Shown here: in pieces, positions 36,538-45,508 of the stretch
How the letters are laid out: every line of letters starts with the position of its first letter
How positions within the stretch are numbered: the stretch's first letter is position 1
Source of the DNA: Asaia sp. W19
GTDB lineage: Bacteria; Pseudomonadota; Alphaproteobacteria; Acetobacterales; Acetobacteraceae
Assembly (NCBI RefSeq): GCF_003994335.1
Contig: NZ_PNQZ01000066.1
Location: 1 to 64,000 of the forward strand
Direction of reading: 5' to 3'
DNA: 64,000 nt
The notes under the pieces: model-generated
The model's database searches: none
Told to the model about the DNA's origin: nothing
The model's input: only the letters and a program-made list of their open reading frames with translations
Translations under genes and position numbers: made by a program

Positions 36538-37170
36538 ATGGATATCGAGATTTTCGGTCGCAAGGTTTGGATTTACGGAATCCAGGGACGGGTCAGCGGT
36601 TTGCGGTCATGGACCGAGACCCACACCACAACCTCGGGAGGACAGGTCAGGGATTGCGGGCCTGGCGGTCTTCAGGTGGATGCACCAAGGGTCAACGTCC
36701 ATACCACCCATCACCAGAGCTTCTGGGTCATTTCGCCCTCAGGCCGTGAGTGGCAGGGGAGGGGTAACTATCCCCTGCGGGAAGGTCAGGAGGTGCGTGT
36801 TCTCTGGGCGGGCCTCGGTGGTCAAACCACAACGGGTCACGTCGTGATGCATAACCGGACGCTCCAGAAACTCTGGACCAATCCGGTGGATTTACCTGGT
36901 GCGCTGAGCTTCCATGGCATCAAGCGCCTGACCCTGAAATATCTTGCCGTGTTGGCTGTGGTGTTCGGCGTCTCCTTGTACTTCCCGCTCACCTACAGCG
37001 ACGCTGGTGCTGGCGCCTTTTTCAAAGGTCTGTGCGTGTGTCTGGTTCTGGTCGCTATCGGCGCCATGCATCGCCTGCGGATGATACGGGACAACCAGAG
37101 CGAAGCTCTCTCCGTCATTCAGAAAGCCGTCGCGAATGACCCAGAGCTTCAACAGTCGCTTTCGGCCTGA
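36538..37170 (+). CDS. Hypothetical membrane protein with soluble N-terminal domain
   Basis: 210 residues. The first 110 or so are polar and beta-rich (VWIYGIQGRVSGL, GHVVMHNRTLQKLW); then two hydrophobic segments (YLAVLAVVFGVSLYFPLTY and FFKGLCVCLVLVAIGAM) and a short polar tail. I do not recognise the family. It heads a three-gene set with a lipoprotein and a secreted protein, so it probably acts at the envelope. Confidence 0.65.
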   Translation: MDIEIFGRKVWIYGIQGRVSGLRSWTETHTTTSGGQVRDCGPGGLQVDAPRVNVHTTHHQSFWVISPSGREWQGRGNYPLREGQEVRVLWAGLGGQTTTGHVVMHNRTLQKLWTNPVDLPGALSFHGIKRLTLKYLAVLAVVFGVSLYFPLTYSDAGAGAFFKGLCVCLVLVAIGAMHRLRMIRDNQSEALSVIQKAVANDPELQQSLSA

Positions 37171-37175
37171 CGCAC

Positions 37176-37214
37176 AGGGGCTGGCTTTGCCGTTCCGGCG
37201 CCCCGTCTTTTTCT
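37176..37214 (+). terminator. Possible terminator within the envelope gene set
   Basis: GGGGC (37177-37181) pairs with GCCCC (37200-37204), with partial inner pairing, and is followed by a T-rich run (TCTTTTTCTT). It would attenuate rather than end the unit, since the next gene starts 28 bases later. Confidence 0.4.
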
Positions 37215-37242
37215 TCCCCACCTACATAAGGACTGACATCTC

Positions 37243-37635
37243 ATGAGACCCTTCGGTTCTCTGCTCTCTTTGCTCGTGCTTGCGGGTCTCACCGCCTGTG
37301 CCTCGGCTGGTGATGCGTCGATGAAAAACCTCACCGCCTCTGAGGTCGATAGCGCCATCCATGATGGTGTCACGACTGGTGATGAGGTCCAGCGTCGTTT
37401 CGGTGCGCCCTCCGAAGTTTCTCAGGAGAACGGGGCCACCATCTGGAGCTACGCCTATACGTCTGGCCGTGAGGATGGTCTTTCCATGGCTCAGGAGGCA
37501 GTCGGCCTCAGCTTCATCGGCACACGGACCAATAATGAGAGCAAATCCCTCGATGTCACGCTGAAGAACAACATCGTCCAGTCCCATCGCTTTGCCGTCA
37601 AGCATATCAGCGGTGGTAGCGGGGTGAGACAATGA
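37243..37635 (+). CDS. Putative lipoprotein, SmpA/BamE-like fold
   Basis: 130 residues with a lipobox (LLVLAGLTAC). The mature part has the pattern VTTGDEVQRRFGAPSEVSQE and then strands, as in small SmpA/OmlA-like lipoproteins. A genuine BamE is not implied. The stop overlaps the next start. Confidence 0.68.
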   Translation: MRPFGSLLSLLVLAGLTACASAGDASMKNLTASEVDSAIHDGVTTGDEVQRRFGAPSEVSQENGATIWSYAYTSGREDGLSMAQEAVGLSFIGTRTNNESKSLDVTLKNNIVQSHRFAVKHISGGSGVRQ

Positions 37636-38492
37636 CCATGAAACACGCACTCGCCCTTCTCGTCCTGACGATGCCTGTCACGGCGCGGGCCCAGACCATG
37701 ACCGAATGCATGATGGCGCGAAATCAGGGCATGATAAGCCCTGCCTGTGGCAAACTGCTCGGCCTGTCGGACAGGTCAGCCCAGCCTCCCGAGGATAATG
37801 GTGGGGTGCATCTGAAACAGACGCTCTCCTACATGCCTCTGGGCAATCGTCTGGGGAGTGCCAGTATCCTTGGTCTGTCTCTGGGTATGACGCAGGAGAA
37901 GGCCACGCAGAGTCTCAGGAGCTGGTGCCTGCGTGACCCGAACATCGTGAACACGGCTATCTCCACCACCTATAAAGGCGCGCATGTCGAGACGCAGTTC
38001 TTCCCGCGGCAGATGCAATGCTCCAAAGGCGATGACACCATCGAGATAACGCTTTCCGCTCCTGTGATGGGGTCGGTGGTCACGCAGATAGAGCGGAATG
38101 TCTCCTTCGCTCCGGACAGCGCTCCGACCTTTGCAACATTGCAGGAGGAAGTCGCCGGGAAATACGGTCTGCATCTGCCAGTTCCCGGCCCCTATGGGGA
38201 AGCCAGTCGCCAGCTCTATGCCAATATGGCAGGTCAGGAGGTCGAGGGGGTAATCCACGCGGTCTCGCCCCGAAGCGAAGACATTTCGACCTATGACGTG
38301 CCGGGAGAGACCGGGCTGTTGCAGGTGCGTCTCCAAGGCGTGTCAGGCAATCCGGCCAATATCGGTCATATCAGCTTCGACCTGCACGACATGCGGGCTG
38401 AACGCATGGTGGCGAGCGAATTGCTCAAGCAACTCAATGCATCCGTGGATGCGAAATTGGGCAAGGCGTCATCGCTGAAGCCCGAGCTTTGA
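37632..38492 (+). CDS. Hypothetical secreted protein
   Basis: 286 residues with a signal peptide (MKHALALLVLTMPVTARAQ). Four Cys are visible in the early mature part and the middle (TECMMARNQG, SPACGK, SWCLRD, MQCSKG), possibly disulfides. ATG at 37632 overlaps the lipoprotein stop; ATG at 37638 is an alternative. Function unknown. The set may concern mating-pair surface interaction or exclusion, which is only a guess from its place in a mobilizable island. Confidence 0.65.
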   Translation: MTMKHALALLVLTMPVTARAQTMTECMMARNQGMISPACGKLLGLSDRSAQPPEDNGGVHLKQTLSYMPLGNRLGSASILGLSLGMTQEKATQSLRSWCLRDPNIVNTAISTTYKGAHVETQFFPRQMQCSKGDDTIEITLSAPVMGSVVTQIERNVSFAPDSAPTFATLQEEVAGKYGLHLPVPGPYGEASRQLYANMAGQEVEGVIHAVSPRSEDISTYDVPGETGLLQVRLQGVSGNPANIGHISFDLHDMRAERMVASELLKQLNASVDAKLGKASSLKPEL

Positions 38493-38504
38493 CGCTCTCA
38501 TCCG

Positions 38505-38519
38505 GGGGGAGTTATCCCC
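38505..38519. repeat. Hairpin between convergent genes
   Basis: GGGGGA-GTTA-TCCCC between the secreted-protein gene and the relaxase. It lacks a T-run, and could limit convergent transcription. Confidence 0.3.
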
Positions 38520-38536
38520 TCGGCTAACTTGTCCTC

Positions 38537-40429
38537 TCACACAATGCCCATGATGCCAGACAGGGACGGGCGGGGACTGGCTGATGTGGGACGGGTTGGA
38601 GAAGGCGTATGTGAGGCATTGCGTGTTCTGTCGCCTCCGCCTGTGCCTGATTGCACATCATGTGTCTCCATCGCCCCTCTGTCTGCTCTCTGACGCAATG
38701 TGCTGACGCGGGCCTTGGCAGAGAGAAGGTTGATGCAGGCAATCTGCATGACCTCGCCATCCTGTGTGTCTGCGAGATAGGCCAGAACCTCTTTCAGGGC
38801 CTGCTTCTCCTTCAGATAGTCTTTCACCTCATGCAGGTTCATCCAGTCGCGGTGCTTGTGCTCGCGACTGCGAACAATCCAGTCCGCTATCCATTTCATG
38901 GCGTATGAAAAATTGCTGTCATCGCTCATATCGAGTTTGCCGATATCGTGTCGGTGATAGCCCAGAGTCTCCAACGCCTCATCGAAGACGGCTCTGGCCT
39001 TGCGGGCTTCTGCCCTGTGCCATGGCGTCCAGAGTGTCACACGGGATTCTGCATCCAGCCAGTTCTGTCTCACTCCAGTCAGGCGCTTCTCATGGCCAGC
39101 CCTGATATACGCTGTATCACGCGATTTTGGGTCGGGATGAGGTTCAGCAGGGAGATGAGACCAGCGGGACTGGAAGCTCTCGACCAGCTCGGTCAGCAGG
39201 TCAGCGAAACGCTTCTGGCCATGCAAATGGTCGCGGAGTTGCTGTTCCTTCTCTGCCTGCGCTTCGTTGAAATCAATGACGGCCTGCACCTCTGATTGTG
39301 TCATGCCCTTGGTAATACTGGCGCGTGTCTTAGGGGATGACGCAGATATGGTTCCAGTCCCTGCGACACTCCGAGTGATGGCGCCGGTTCTCAGGACAGG
39401 CCCTGATATTTTTCTCCCGCTTGCTGGTTCAAGGGTCGTGCTGACGGAATCCTCAGAGGAGTTGCGTGGGTCCGGTGAAGGTGTTCCATCCTCAACAGCA
39501 GAGGGGTCAACGGGGGTTTCCCCCTTGCCAGTTGGGTCTCGTGATGTGTCACGAGGGCCAGGGCTGGCTATGTCTTCCCTACCTCCCTGACGTATCGCGC
39601 TCTGTTCAGGCGTTTCGTGACCAAGAACAAAGGCGCTGAACTCTGATTTGCGAACACCCAGCAGGCGGGACAGTGAGCCCACGATGACGCCATGCTCGTC
39701 TTTGAGAAGCACCACGTTGGGCTTTTTGTCTCCTGCCATCAGAGACCAGCCTTGCGAAGATATTGCACTCTGGAAGGCTTGCCAGTCTGTGCTTCCGGCA
39801 TAGAGGTCACGCAGGACATATTTGATGTCAAAGGGTCTGGCTCCCTGTCTCTGACTGCGTTTGGATTGTGGGTCGGAGAGGACGGAGTTTGGAAGAGCCC
39901 CCTCACAGAGCACCTGCAATCTCTCCCGATGTTCTTCCGGGACTGCGTGATACACAGCCAAATTGTGGCGTCCCTTGGTCAGCGCCAGTCCATGCTTCAG
40001 TTCAAACAGACGGGCGACTTTTTCCTGTCTTTCATAACGGTGTGACACGTCCAGAACCTTGCCTGTCTCGGGGTTCGTGGTGCGGACCAGAATATGACAG
40101 TGGCGGTTATCGGCCTCGTTATCGTGACGTGTCTTGGTGTGGATGACCGCAAGAGCAACATCGGACGCTTTGAATCCGAACTCCTGCGCCAGCATGGTGA
40201 TGCAGTCTGCAAACTGCTCTGTGGTTAGTTTCTCGCGGGATGAGAGCTGAAAGTGCTGGACGGCATTGACGCGACCAAAAGCCGTGGCATCCGCAATGCA
40301 GTCCTCTATGTCCTGACGTCTGCCTTTCCAGACATGGATGCGTTCATTGTCGCCGGTTTTCTCGACGAGGTGATGATAGATGGCGCCGGAACCAGATGCG
40401 GTTTTGATGGGGTTGCTCTTGAGTATCAT
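38537..40429 (-). CDS. Mobilization relaxase (MobA/VirD2 type)
   Basis: 630 residues. The N-terminal relaxase domain has a candidate nicking Tyr18 (GSGAIYHHLVEK) and the metal-binding HxH motif (NRHCHILVRTTNP, near residue 120). The C-terminal half is long, polar and Pro/Ser/Thr-rich, then helical. ATG at 40429 overlaps the MobC stop by four bases. With MobC it would nick the island origin of transfer. No coupling protein or secretion genes are nearby. Confidence 0.85.
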   Translation of the reverse strand: MILKSNPIKTASGSGAIYHHLVEKTGDNERIHVWKGRRQDIEDCIADATAFGRVNAVQHFQLSSREKLTTEQFADCITMLAQEFGFKASDVALAVIHTKTRHDNEADNRHCHILVRTTNPETGKVLDVSHRYERQEKVARLFELKHGLALTKGRHNLAVYHAVPEEHRERLQVLCEGALPNSVLSDPQSKRSQRQGARPFDIKYVLRDLYAGSTDWQAFQSAISSQGWSLMAGDKKPNVVLLKDEHGVIVGSLSRLLGVRKSEFSAFVLGHETPEQSAIRQGGREDIASPGPRDTSRDPTGKGETPVDPSAVEDGTPSPDPRNSSEDSVSTTLEPASGRKISGPVLRTGAITRSVAGTGTISASSPKTRASITKGMTQSEVQAVIDFNEAQAEKEQQLRDHLHGQKRFADLLTELVESFQSRWSHLPAEPHPDPKSRDTAYIRAGHEKRLTGVRQNWLDAESRVTLWTPWHRAEARKARAVFDEALETLGYHRHDIGKLDMSDDSNFSYAMKWIADWIVRSREHKHRDWMNLHEVKDYLKEKQALKEVLAYLADTQDGEVMQIACINLLSAKARVSTLRQRADRGAMETHDVQSGTGGGDRTRNASHTPSPTRPTSASPRPSLSGIMGIV

Positions 40430-40728
40430 CTGACCCTCCCCAGCACGCGATTGATGCGGGCTTTGAGGTCATCAAGCTCAGGAAGCTTGGAGGTGATCTC
40501 CACCTGCTCCCCGCTATTCATGCGCCTAGCAATCTGGTTGAGGTTATTCCCTATGGCAGAGAGTTCCTGACGCAGGGCCAGAAGCTCCTGTGCAATCGAA
40601 ATCCCTCCAGCCAGTTCGTCTAGCAGAACCCTGCGACACCAGACCGAGATCCTGCGTGTGCCTGCCTTACGTATCAGTCTTTTTCGTGCGTCCGGTGTGA
40701 CTCTGATGTGTAATGTCTCCGTTTTCAT
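40426..40728 (-). CDS. Mobilization accessory protein MobC
   Basis: 100 residues from ATG at 40728 (the frame extends to 40818 but without family similarity). A ribbon-helix-helix-like N-terminus (TLHIRVTPDARKRLIRKAG) and the MobC signature LSAIGNNLNQIARRMN. It helps the relaxase at the transfer origin. Translationally coupled to mobA. Confidence 0.82.
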   Translation of the reverse strand: MKTETLHIRVTPDARKRLIRKAGTRRISVWCRRVLLDELAGGISIAQELLALRQELSAIGNNLNQIARRMNSGEQVEITSKLPELDDLKARINRVLGRVR

Positions 40729-40848
40729 GGTGTGCCCTCGTTTCCGAGAACTATTGTGGAACGGGGTTGTGCAAAGGAGACTCTTTGAGACGCTGAAGTT
40801 GGTATCATTTCGATACAAAAATGTTATAAAGAGGCAGATGCGATCAGC
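40729..40848. other. Candidate origin-of-transfer region
   Basis: Intergenic region upstream of MobC/MobA, where oriT usually lies. It contains GTATC-ATTTC-GATAC (40802-40816), a short dyad that could precede a nick site. Support is positional only. Confidence 0.3.
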
Positions 40849-41415
40849 GTGAGGGATGGAACTGTGATTTCTGCGTATGAGAATCTCAAAAGAGAGCTGG
40901 GCAGTATCTTTGATTTTGATTGCGAATACGTAAAGGAATCTTGGATCGGTTTTTCTGTAAAACTGTCGCTGTGGGGAGTGCTCGGAGCATCGGTGGCAGT
41001 TTGCAATGAGATTGGACTATTTTACTATGGTACTGCGAATAAAATTATCGGATCACCTGAGAATTTTTATTTAAAGCCGATTTGGATGATGGCGGTTGTG
41101 GTGATCCTCTCGGGACTGCTGTATCTCGTCGTTCCCAGCGAACGCATAGCAAGGCACATAATACTTAAGGAAATTTCCTCTATATTGACCGCTATGATCT
41201 CATTCATTTGGTGCCAATCAATATTTTTCCTTGTTACTTCTTTATATCACCTAAGAAATGTCAAGAATCTCTCAAAGTTTGGACAAGAGTTTGAATACTC
41301 CTATCTGCATGATTTAGTGCTTTTTGTCCTAATAATGTTCCTCCTGCAGTTTGCAATCACGGCTTTACTGATCGCTCACAAGGCACGTCGGCTTGCCTTC
41401 AGCGGGCCTCGCTAA
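40849..41415 (+). CDS. Hypothetical inner-membrane protein
   Basis: 188 residues from GTG at 40849; a GTG at 40864 is also possible. Four hydrophobic segments: about 35-55, 80-100, 110-135 and 155-175. AT-rich relative to neighbours. No family recognised. It sits divergently from mobC on the island, and could be an exclusion or stress protein. Confidence 0.55.
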   Translation: MRDGTVISAYENLKRELGSIFDFDCEYVKESWIGFSVKLSLWGVLGASVAVCNEIGLFYYGTANKIIGSPENFYLKPIWMMAVVVILSGLLYLVVPSERIARHIILKEISSILTAMISFIWCQSIFFLVTSLYHLRNVKNLSKFGQEFEYSYLHDLVLFVLIMFLLQFAITALLIAHKARRLAFSGPR

Positions 41416-41425
41416 GTATTTTCCC

Positions 41426-42796
41426 TCAACAGGATGGGTCGGGGATGTGTTCCTGAGGAGGGCTTGGAGGAGGCTGTCCTCTGGAGCCCATACATTCGCA
41501 AGGCGGGCTAGAAGCTCGAACACCTTCTTGGTTCTTATATAAACAAGTTGGAACAGGACCAAAATGAAAGACGGTGTTCTCCTGCTTCAGCTCCTTTGAA
41601 ATCTTGGCAACCTGGGGTGTGTTTTTCTCTCTGAAGTCCTTCACCACTCTGAAATGCAGGGTATGCAGGAACATGGTTTGCAGTCTCTGGATATCACTTT
41701 CGGCATAATGGGAATCAGGATGGCGAGCTGACAGCCTGTTTAGTCTCTCATCAGCAAACCCACGCAGAAGCAGGAGAACAGCCCCTCCAGATGTCTTCTG
41801 CTTCATCAGTTGTCTGGCTCTACTGATACGCCATTCAGAGAGAGCGCTGGTGTCCTTGCCCTCGTACACCCCCCGGTATCGGCGCTTGATGTCTTTCCTC
41901 AGTCCGATGAAGGTCAGGCTGGTTTCAGGCTTGCCATGGTCCTTGGTCGTGTAACGTGAGGCTCTGGCGACATCACGGATATCCTTGATGGCTTCATCAC
42001 GCCTGTCGCATTCATTTGGGAACGCATCGAGTATCTGTTCCTCGACCCATGCCCTGTGTTCAGGGGAGACATAGAGCTGGATATGATAATGTGGTGTTTC
42101 ATCCTCATGGAGTTCCAGCGCTGTCATACCCAGCAGGAGAATATCCCTGTGTCGGGCTTTGCGTCTGACACGCTTCCAGCGTCTGCCGATTTCAGCCTTG
42201 GCCTGTTCATAGGAGCAGTTGCGGTATTCTCCCGGCAGGGTGAGGGTCAGGAATAATCCGGCGTAGTTGAGGAAGTTGACTGCGAGGTCATGGATGCCAT
42301 CGGCTATGGCAAGATTTACCGCATAGCTCCTGCGAAGATGGAACTGGCGCAAATCATGAGCTGACAGGCTTCGTTCGGGGTGTTCTGCATCGAAGATGAT
42401 AATGAAGCTTTTGGCGCTTGCGGTTCTGGCGTTATCGAATGCCTGCTGAACGTCGTCGTGTTCCGGAAGCAGGCCGATAGCCCTGCGGAGATTGCGCCGT
42501 AACCTGTTCGCCTTGCGTGTAAAGACACGCCCGGTGATTCGTCTGAGTTCCTTCAGCTCGGCGTGAGATTGAGAGAGGAGGTCGAAGCCTGAAACCAGGT
42601 CGTCTGGCTGTGTTTCAACCCATGCGATAACCTCACGGGCGACCTGTTCGGCCTCTTCATAGCAGGCGAGAAAGACGCAGTTTTCTGCGGTTATTCGTAT
42701 GATTTGGTCTTTATAGAACCCATGCAGGGGATACAGCCTGCGCCAGATATCTGGCCTGTCGGTTTTTATATAACTCTCTATCTCTTCATACTGCAC
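41426..42796 (-). CDS. HUH-endonuclease replication initiator-like protein
   Basis: 456 residues. A central segment has the three motifs of rolling-circle Rep proteins: FLTLTLPGEYR (motif 1), ETPHYHIQLYVSP (motif 2, HUH as HYH) and ASRYTTKDHG (motif 3, Tyr region). Related to phage gpA-like and plasmid Rep proteins. On an integrated island it may allow rolling-circle replication after excision. Confidence 0.72.
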   Translation of the reverse strand: MQYEEIESYIKTDRPDIWRRLYPLHGFYKDQIIRITAENCVFLACYEEAEQVAREVIAWVETQPDDLVSGFDLLSQSHAELKELRRITGRVFTRKANRLRRNLRRAIGLLPEHDDVQQAFDNARTASAKSFIIIFDAEHPERSLSAHDLRQFHLRRSYAVNLAIADGIHDLAVNFLNYAGLFLTLTLPGEYRNCSYEQAKAEIGRRWKRVRRKARHRDILLLGMTALELHEDETPHYHIQLYVSPEHRAWVEEQILDAFPNECDRRDEAIKDIRDVARASRYTTKDHGKPETSLTFIGLRKDIKRRYRGVYEGKDTSALSEWRISRARQLMKQKTSGGAVLLLLRGFADERLNRLSARHPDSHYAESDIQRLQTMFLHTLHFRVVKDFREKNTPQVAKISKELKQENTVFHFGPVPTCLYKNQEGVRASSPPCECMGSRGQPPPSPPQEHIPDPSC

Positions 42797-42996
42797 ATCA
42801 TCCTACGCATTCCCCATGCAAAGCCTGGAGATGCGATAAATGATGTATACTGTCTGTCAGCGGTGCAAATCATCCTGATACTCCTTCGTACAGCCGGTCT
42901 GGGTTAATTCTGGCTGTAGGTGGGAGTATAGCACCCGAATGGGCGTATTTGTTTGGATGCGGTATATTTCGTCAGCGATACGAACAACCTGTCTGT

Positions 42997-44586
42997 CTAT
43001 TGTTGTAGGGCCTTGATGCGCCAGAACTCGGGATAGACGACAGCATCGGCGACCTTTTTCAGGTTCTCGACCTCGATTTCATCGAGATATTCCTTGATGC
43101 CGACCGAACGGCTTTGCCCTTCATGTCCAAGAAACTTATCAATCCAGACGTCACGCAGACCACCCTCGCCATGTTCATGGATATTGCGAAGCTTGGTGGA
43201 GACGTAGTGACGAAAGGAGTGGAAAACCATCGTGGCAGGGATTCCCAGCCTCTTTTTGTGGGTCGAAAAGTTTCTGCCAAAAAGCCCCGACCGTCTCTTG
43301 TCTTTCCCTGAAAAACTCAGCTCGTGGAACAGATAGGCATGACCCGCCTGTTTCGAGCGCATGGCGAAATCGAGAAAGCCCTCGTCAATCAGTCGCTGAC
43401 AGACAGGAACAACGCGTGTGCCTGCTTCGGTCTTGGGGTTCCATTCGGTCCAGGGTTCTCCCTCTGTGGCCTCATGCTCCTGAATGACGATGCAGGGGAT
43501 GCCCCTGAGGGTCATGATGTCCTGATTGCGTAGGCGACAGATTTCCTCCACCCGCATACCCGTATAGGCGCCGACACCAACGATGAAGCCAAACGTCTCC
43601 TTTGAAATGGATGTGGCAATCTCGAAAGGGGCTTCCGCCAGTCGGGCAAGATGCTCGTCACTCCAGCGGATGCGCCGGAGTTTTTTCTTCGTGTCGAATG
43701 ACCAGCCTGTGAACAGGTTTCTGTCCACGAGGTCACGCAGGAGATAAAAGCGCCAGATGGCAGACAGGCGTGAGAAGTTGTTTTTGACGGCCTTGCCTGA
43801 GACCGTCCTGAGTTTGAGCCGGGTCGATTCCTCCGCCAGTTCGAGGGCGGTCCTTTTGTCGTTCTTTTTTCTGCCGTGGTATTCCGGGAGCTTCTCCATC
43901 ACCTCCTTGAACCGTCCGGCATCGGCGCCAGTATAGAGGCGTATCTCCTTGTCTCCGCAGACTTCGAGAAAGCGCCTGATGACATTGCGATAACCTCTGA
44001 AGTCGGCGTCCTTCCATTTCTGGGAGGAGGCGAGGATGAACGCCTCGCTTGCTTCGGAGAACAGAGGGCTTTTGTCCGGCTCCTTCGGCTTGGTCCAGGT
44101 TTCGATATTGCTGAAGTGGCCGAGGATGGCAGACATCTTCTCCTGCACGTCGAATGCGGGAGAGTTTTTCACGATGGTCTGAAGCTCTTCCACGGACTCT
44201 TTCGCTGTCTCGACGAAGGTCATGAACTGCTTGTGGTCCCGCATACGATGGAGCAGGTGTTCTGCATTCATGACGCGATACTGGGACCGTAGCGCTGACA
44301 ACTCGCTCTCATAGGCAGAGATGAGACTGTCGAGCAGAGGCCGGAGCTGGTCATCGACGCTCTCTCTCAGTGAATCATTGATGTCCTGAAAGAGCTCCTG
44401 CGTCACGCGATGCACTCCTGAAAACAGCCTGTCCGTGGCCAGAGAGATTGCACAGGCCCGGCTTTTTGCAAGCGATTTGTCGTTCGTGTCGAGCGTGACC
44501 CAGAGCTCGCGTCGTCTCATCAGCTCACGCAGATGTGTCGGAATGACACGTCTGAAAACATATCCGGCAGGGCGTCGAACCAGCAT
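42997..44586 (-). CDS. Tyrosine-family site-specific integrase of the island
   Basis: 529 residues from ATG at 44586. The frame is open back to 44667 but lacks family similarity there. N-terminus MLVRRPAGYVFRRVIPTHLR of the DUF6538 kind, a SAM-like core-binding domain, then the catalytic domain with Arg in GAYTGMRVEEI, FHSFRH, FLGHEGQ and the nucleophile Tyr in GIKEYLD. All catalytic residues are present. The gene starts 91 bases from tRNA-Leu and reads away from it, the standard layout. Confidence 0.92.
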   Translation of the reverse strand: MLVRRPAGYVFRRVIPTHLRELMRRRELWVTLDTNDKSLAKSRACAISLATDRLFSGVHRVTQELFQDINDSLRESVDDQLRPLLDSLISAYESELSALRSQYRVMNAEHLLHRMRDHKQFMTFVETAKESVEELQTIVKNSPAFDVQEKMSAILGHFSNIETWTKPKEPDKSPLFSEASEAFILASSQKWKDADFRGYRNVIRRFLEVCGDKEIRLYTGADAGRFKEVMEKLPEYHGRKKNDKRTALELAEESTRLKLRTVSGKAVKNNFSRLSAIWRFYLLRDLVDRNLFTGWSFDTKKKLRRIRWSDEHLARLAEAPFEIATSISKETFGFIVGVGAYTGMRVEEICRLRNQDIMTLRGIPCIVIQEHEATEGEPWTEWNPKTEAGTRVVPVCQRLIDEGFLDFAMRSKQAGHAYLFHELSFSGKDKRRSGLFGRNFSTHKKRLGIPATMVFHSFRHYVSTKLRNIHEHGEGGLRDVWIDKFLGHEGQSRSVGIKEYLDEIEVENLKKVADAVVYPEFWRIKALQQ

Positions 44587-44675
44587 TGGAAGGCCATGAT
44601 GGGGCACCCGGATGTAGCAAAACACCGGGTTCAGGTTGCGGGAACCTGAAAAACACAATAATTTCAATGCTTTAT

Positions 44676-44706
44676 GTGGTGCGAACTATGGGACTCGAAC
44701 CCATAC
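44676..44706. repeat. Attachment site within tRNA-Leu, right boundary of island
   Basis: Overlaps the 3' end of tRNA-Leu (T-arm and acceptor strand) and is repeated at 29186-29216 with two mismatches. The tRNA is kept intact on this side. Confidence 0.8.
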
Positions 44707-44762
44707 GCCCTTACGGACTCGAGATTTTAAGTCTCGTGCGTCTACCATTCCGCCAAGTTCGC
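44677..44762 (-). tRNA. tRNA-Leu (anticodon UAA)
   Basis: A class II tRNA read on the minus strand. The acceptor stem GCGAACT/AGTTCGC has 7 bp, then discriminator A and encoded CCA. The anticodon loop CTTAAAA gives UAA. A long variable arm is typical of leucine, and the T-arm is GGGTTCGAGTCCC. It serves as integration site for the island. Confidence 0.95.
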
Positions 44763-44836
44763 ACAGCACGGCTCTGGCTCTAGCACGGGGGGAGGGGAGT
44801 GAAAATCCCCCGGCGATCACCGGCTCGGGTTCGGGT

Positions 44837-45508
44837 TCAGTTCAGGGCCAGCAGAGCGCTTCCATGTGTCTTAAGCCAGGTCTGTGCGTCAGGTCGGTGC
44901 GGGTGAAAGCGATCGACATGAGCCCAGAACGCGCGACTATGGTCAAAATGGGTCATATGCGCGAGCTCGTGAATCATTACATAGCGTCGTACTGATTCAG
45001 GCATCAGGGCCAGGCGCCAGTTGAGCATGATCCGCCCTGCGCGGGTGCAACTCCCCCAGCGAGATCTGGCGTTGCTGCATGCGATGGCGCTGGGGGTGCA
45101 ACCCATCTGTGCCGCGAGCAAGAGTAATTCGCCTGGCAGGCTCAACCCCGCCTGCTTTTTCAGGAAACAGAGAACGCGTTGTTCGAAACGCTCGAGGTTC
45201 CCGCCAATCAGGAGATTTTTGTCTTGCAGGCGGGCAGGCTGGCGTTGCTCTGGCGCATGGACAAGCGTCACGGGCCGCCCTGCCACAGGCAGGCTCGCCC
45301 CAGGCGCCACAATGAAGCTGGGCGGTAAATCAGCCAGCCTGTCCTTTACCCAGTCCCTATGCGCGTCGAGAAAAGCCTCAGCGCGCTTGAGCGAAACTGT
45401 ATGCGGATAGGTCACGACCACCTGTCGCCGTGCCGGGTCGATGCGCAGGGAGAGGCGTTTTGCCCGTTTGGTGCGACGCCACAAGACGGGGCAGGTGCTG
45501 TCACTCAT
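44837..45508 (-). CDS. YgjP-like (DUF45/M48-type) zinc metallohydrolase
   Basis: 223 residues with the zinc motif HELAHMTHFDHSRAFW (HExxH and downstream His) in the C-terminal third and the family's CSNARSRWGSCT segment. Often annotated as SprT-like/YgjP metal-dependent hydrolase of unknown substrate. Its start shares a base with the UPF0260 stop, so both are cotranscribed. Confidence 0.87.
   Translation of the reverse strand: MSDSTCPVLWRRTKRAKRLSLRIDPARRQVVVTYPHTVSLKRAEAFLDAHRDWVKDRLADLPPSFIVAPGASLPVAGRPVTLVHAPEQRQPARLQDKNLLIGGNLERFEQRVLCFLKKQAGLSLPGELLLLAAQMGCTPSAIACSNARSRWGSCTRAGRIMLNWRLALMPESVRRYVMIHELAHMTHFDHSRAFWAHVDRFHPHRPDAQTWLKTHGSALLALN

Larger units (their letters stand above)
29186..44706. 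mobile_element. Integrative mobilizable island at tRNA-Leu
   Basis: About 15.5 kb between direct repeats of the tRNA-Leu 3' end. It contains a complete integrase next to the tRNA, an HUH Rep-like protein, a MobC/MobA relaxase pair, serine recombinases and cargo (ABC-3C defence operon, PIN-domain protein, membrane and envelope proteins). No type IV secretion genes are seen, so transfer would need a helper conjugative element. Confidence 0.75.

Noticed and set aside
36297..36749. 150-codon plus-strand frame over the recombinase start
   Set aside because: Overlaps the start of the recombinase and the next gene in a different frame, and has no recognisable similarity.
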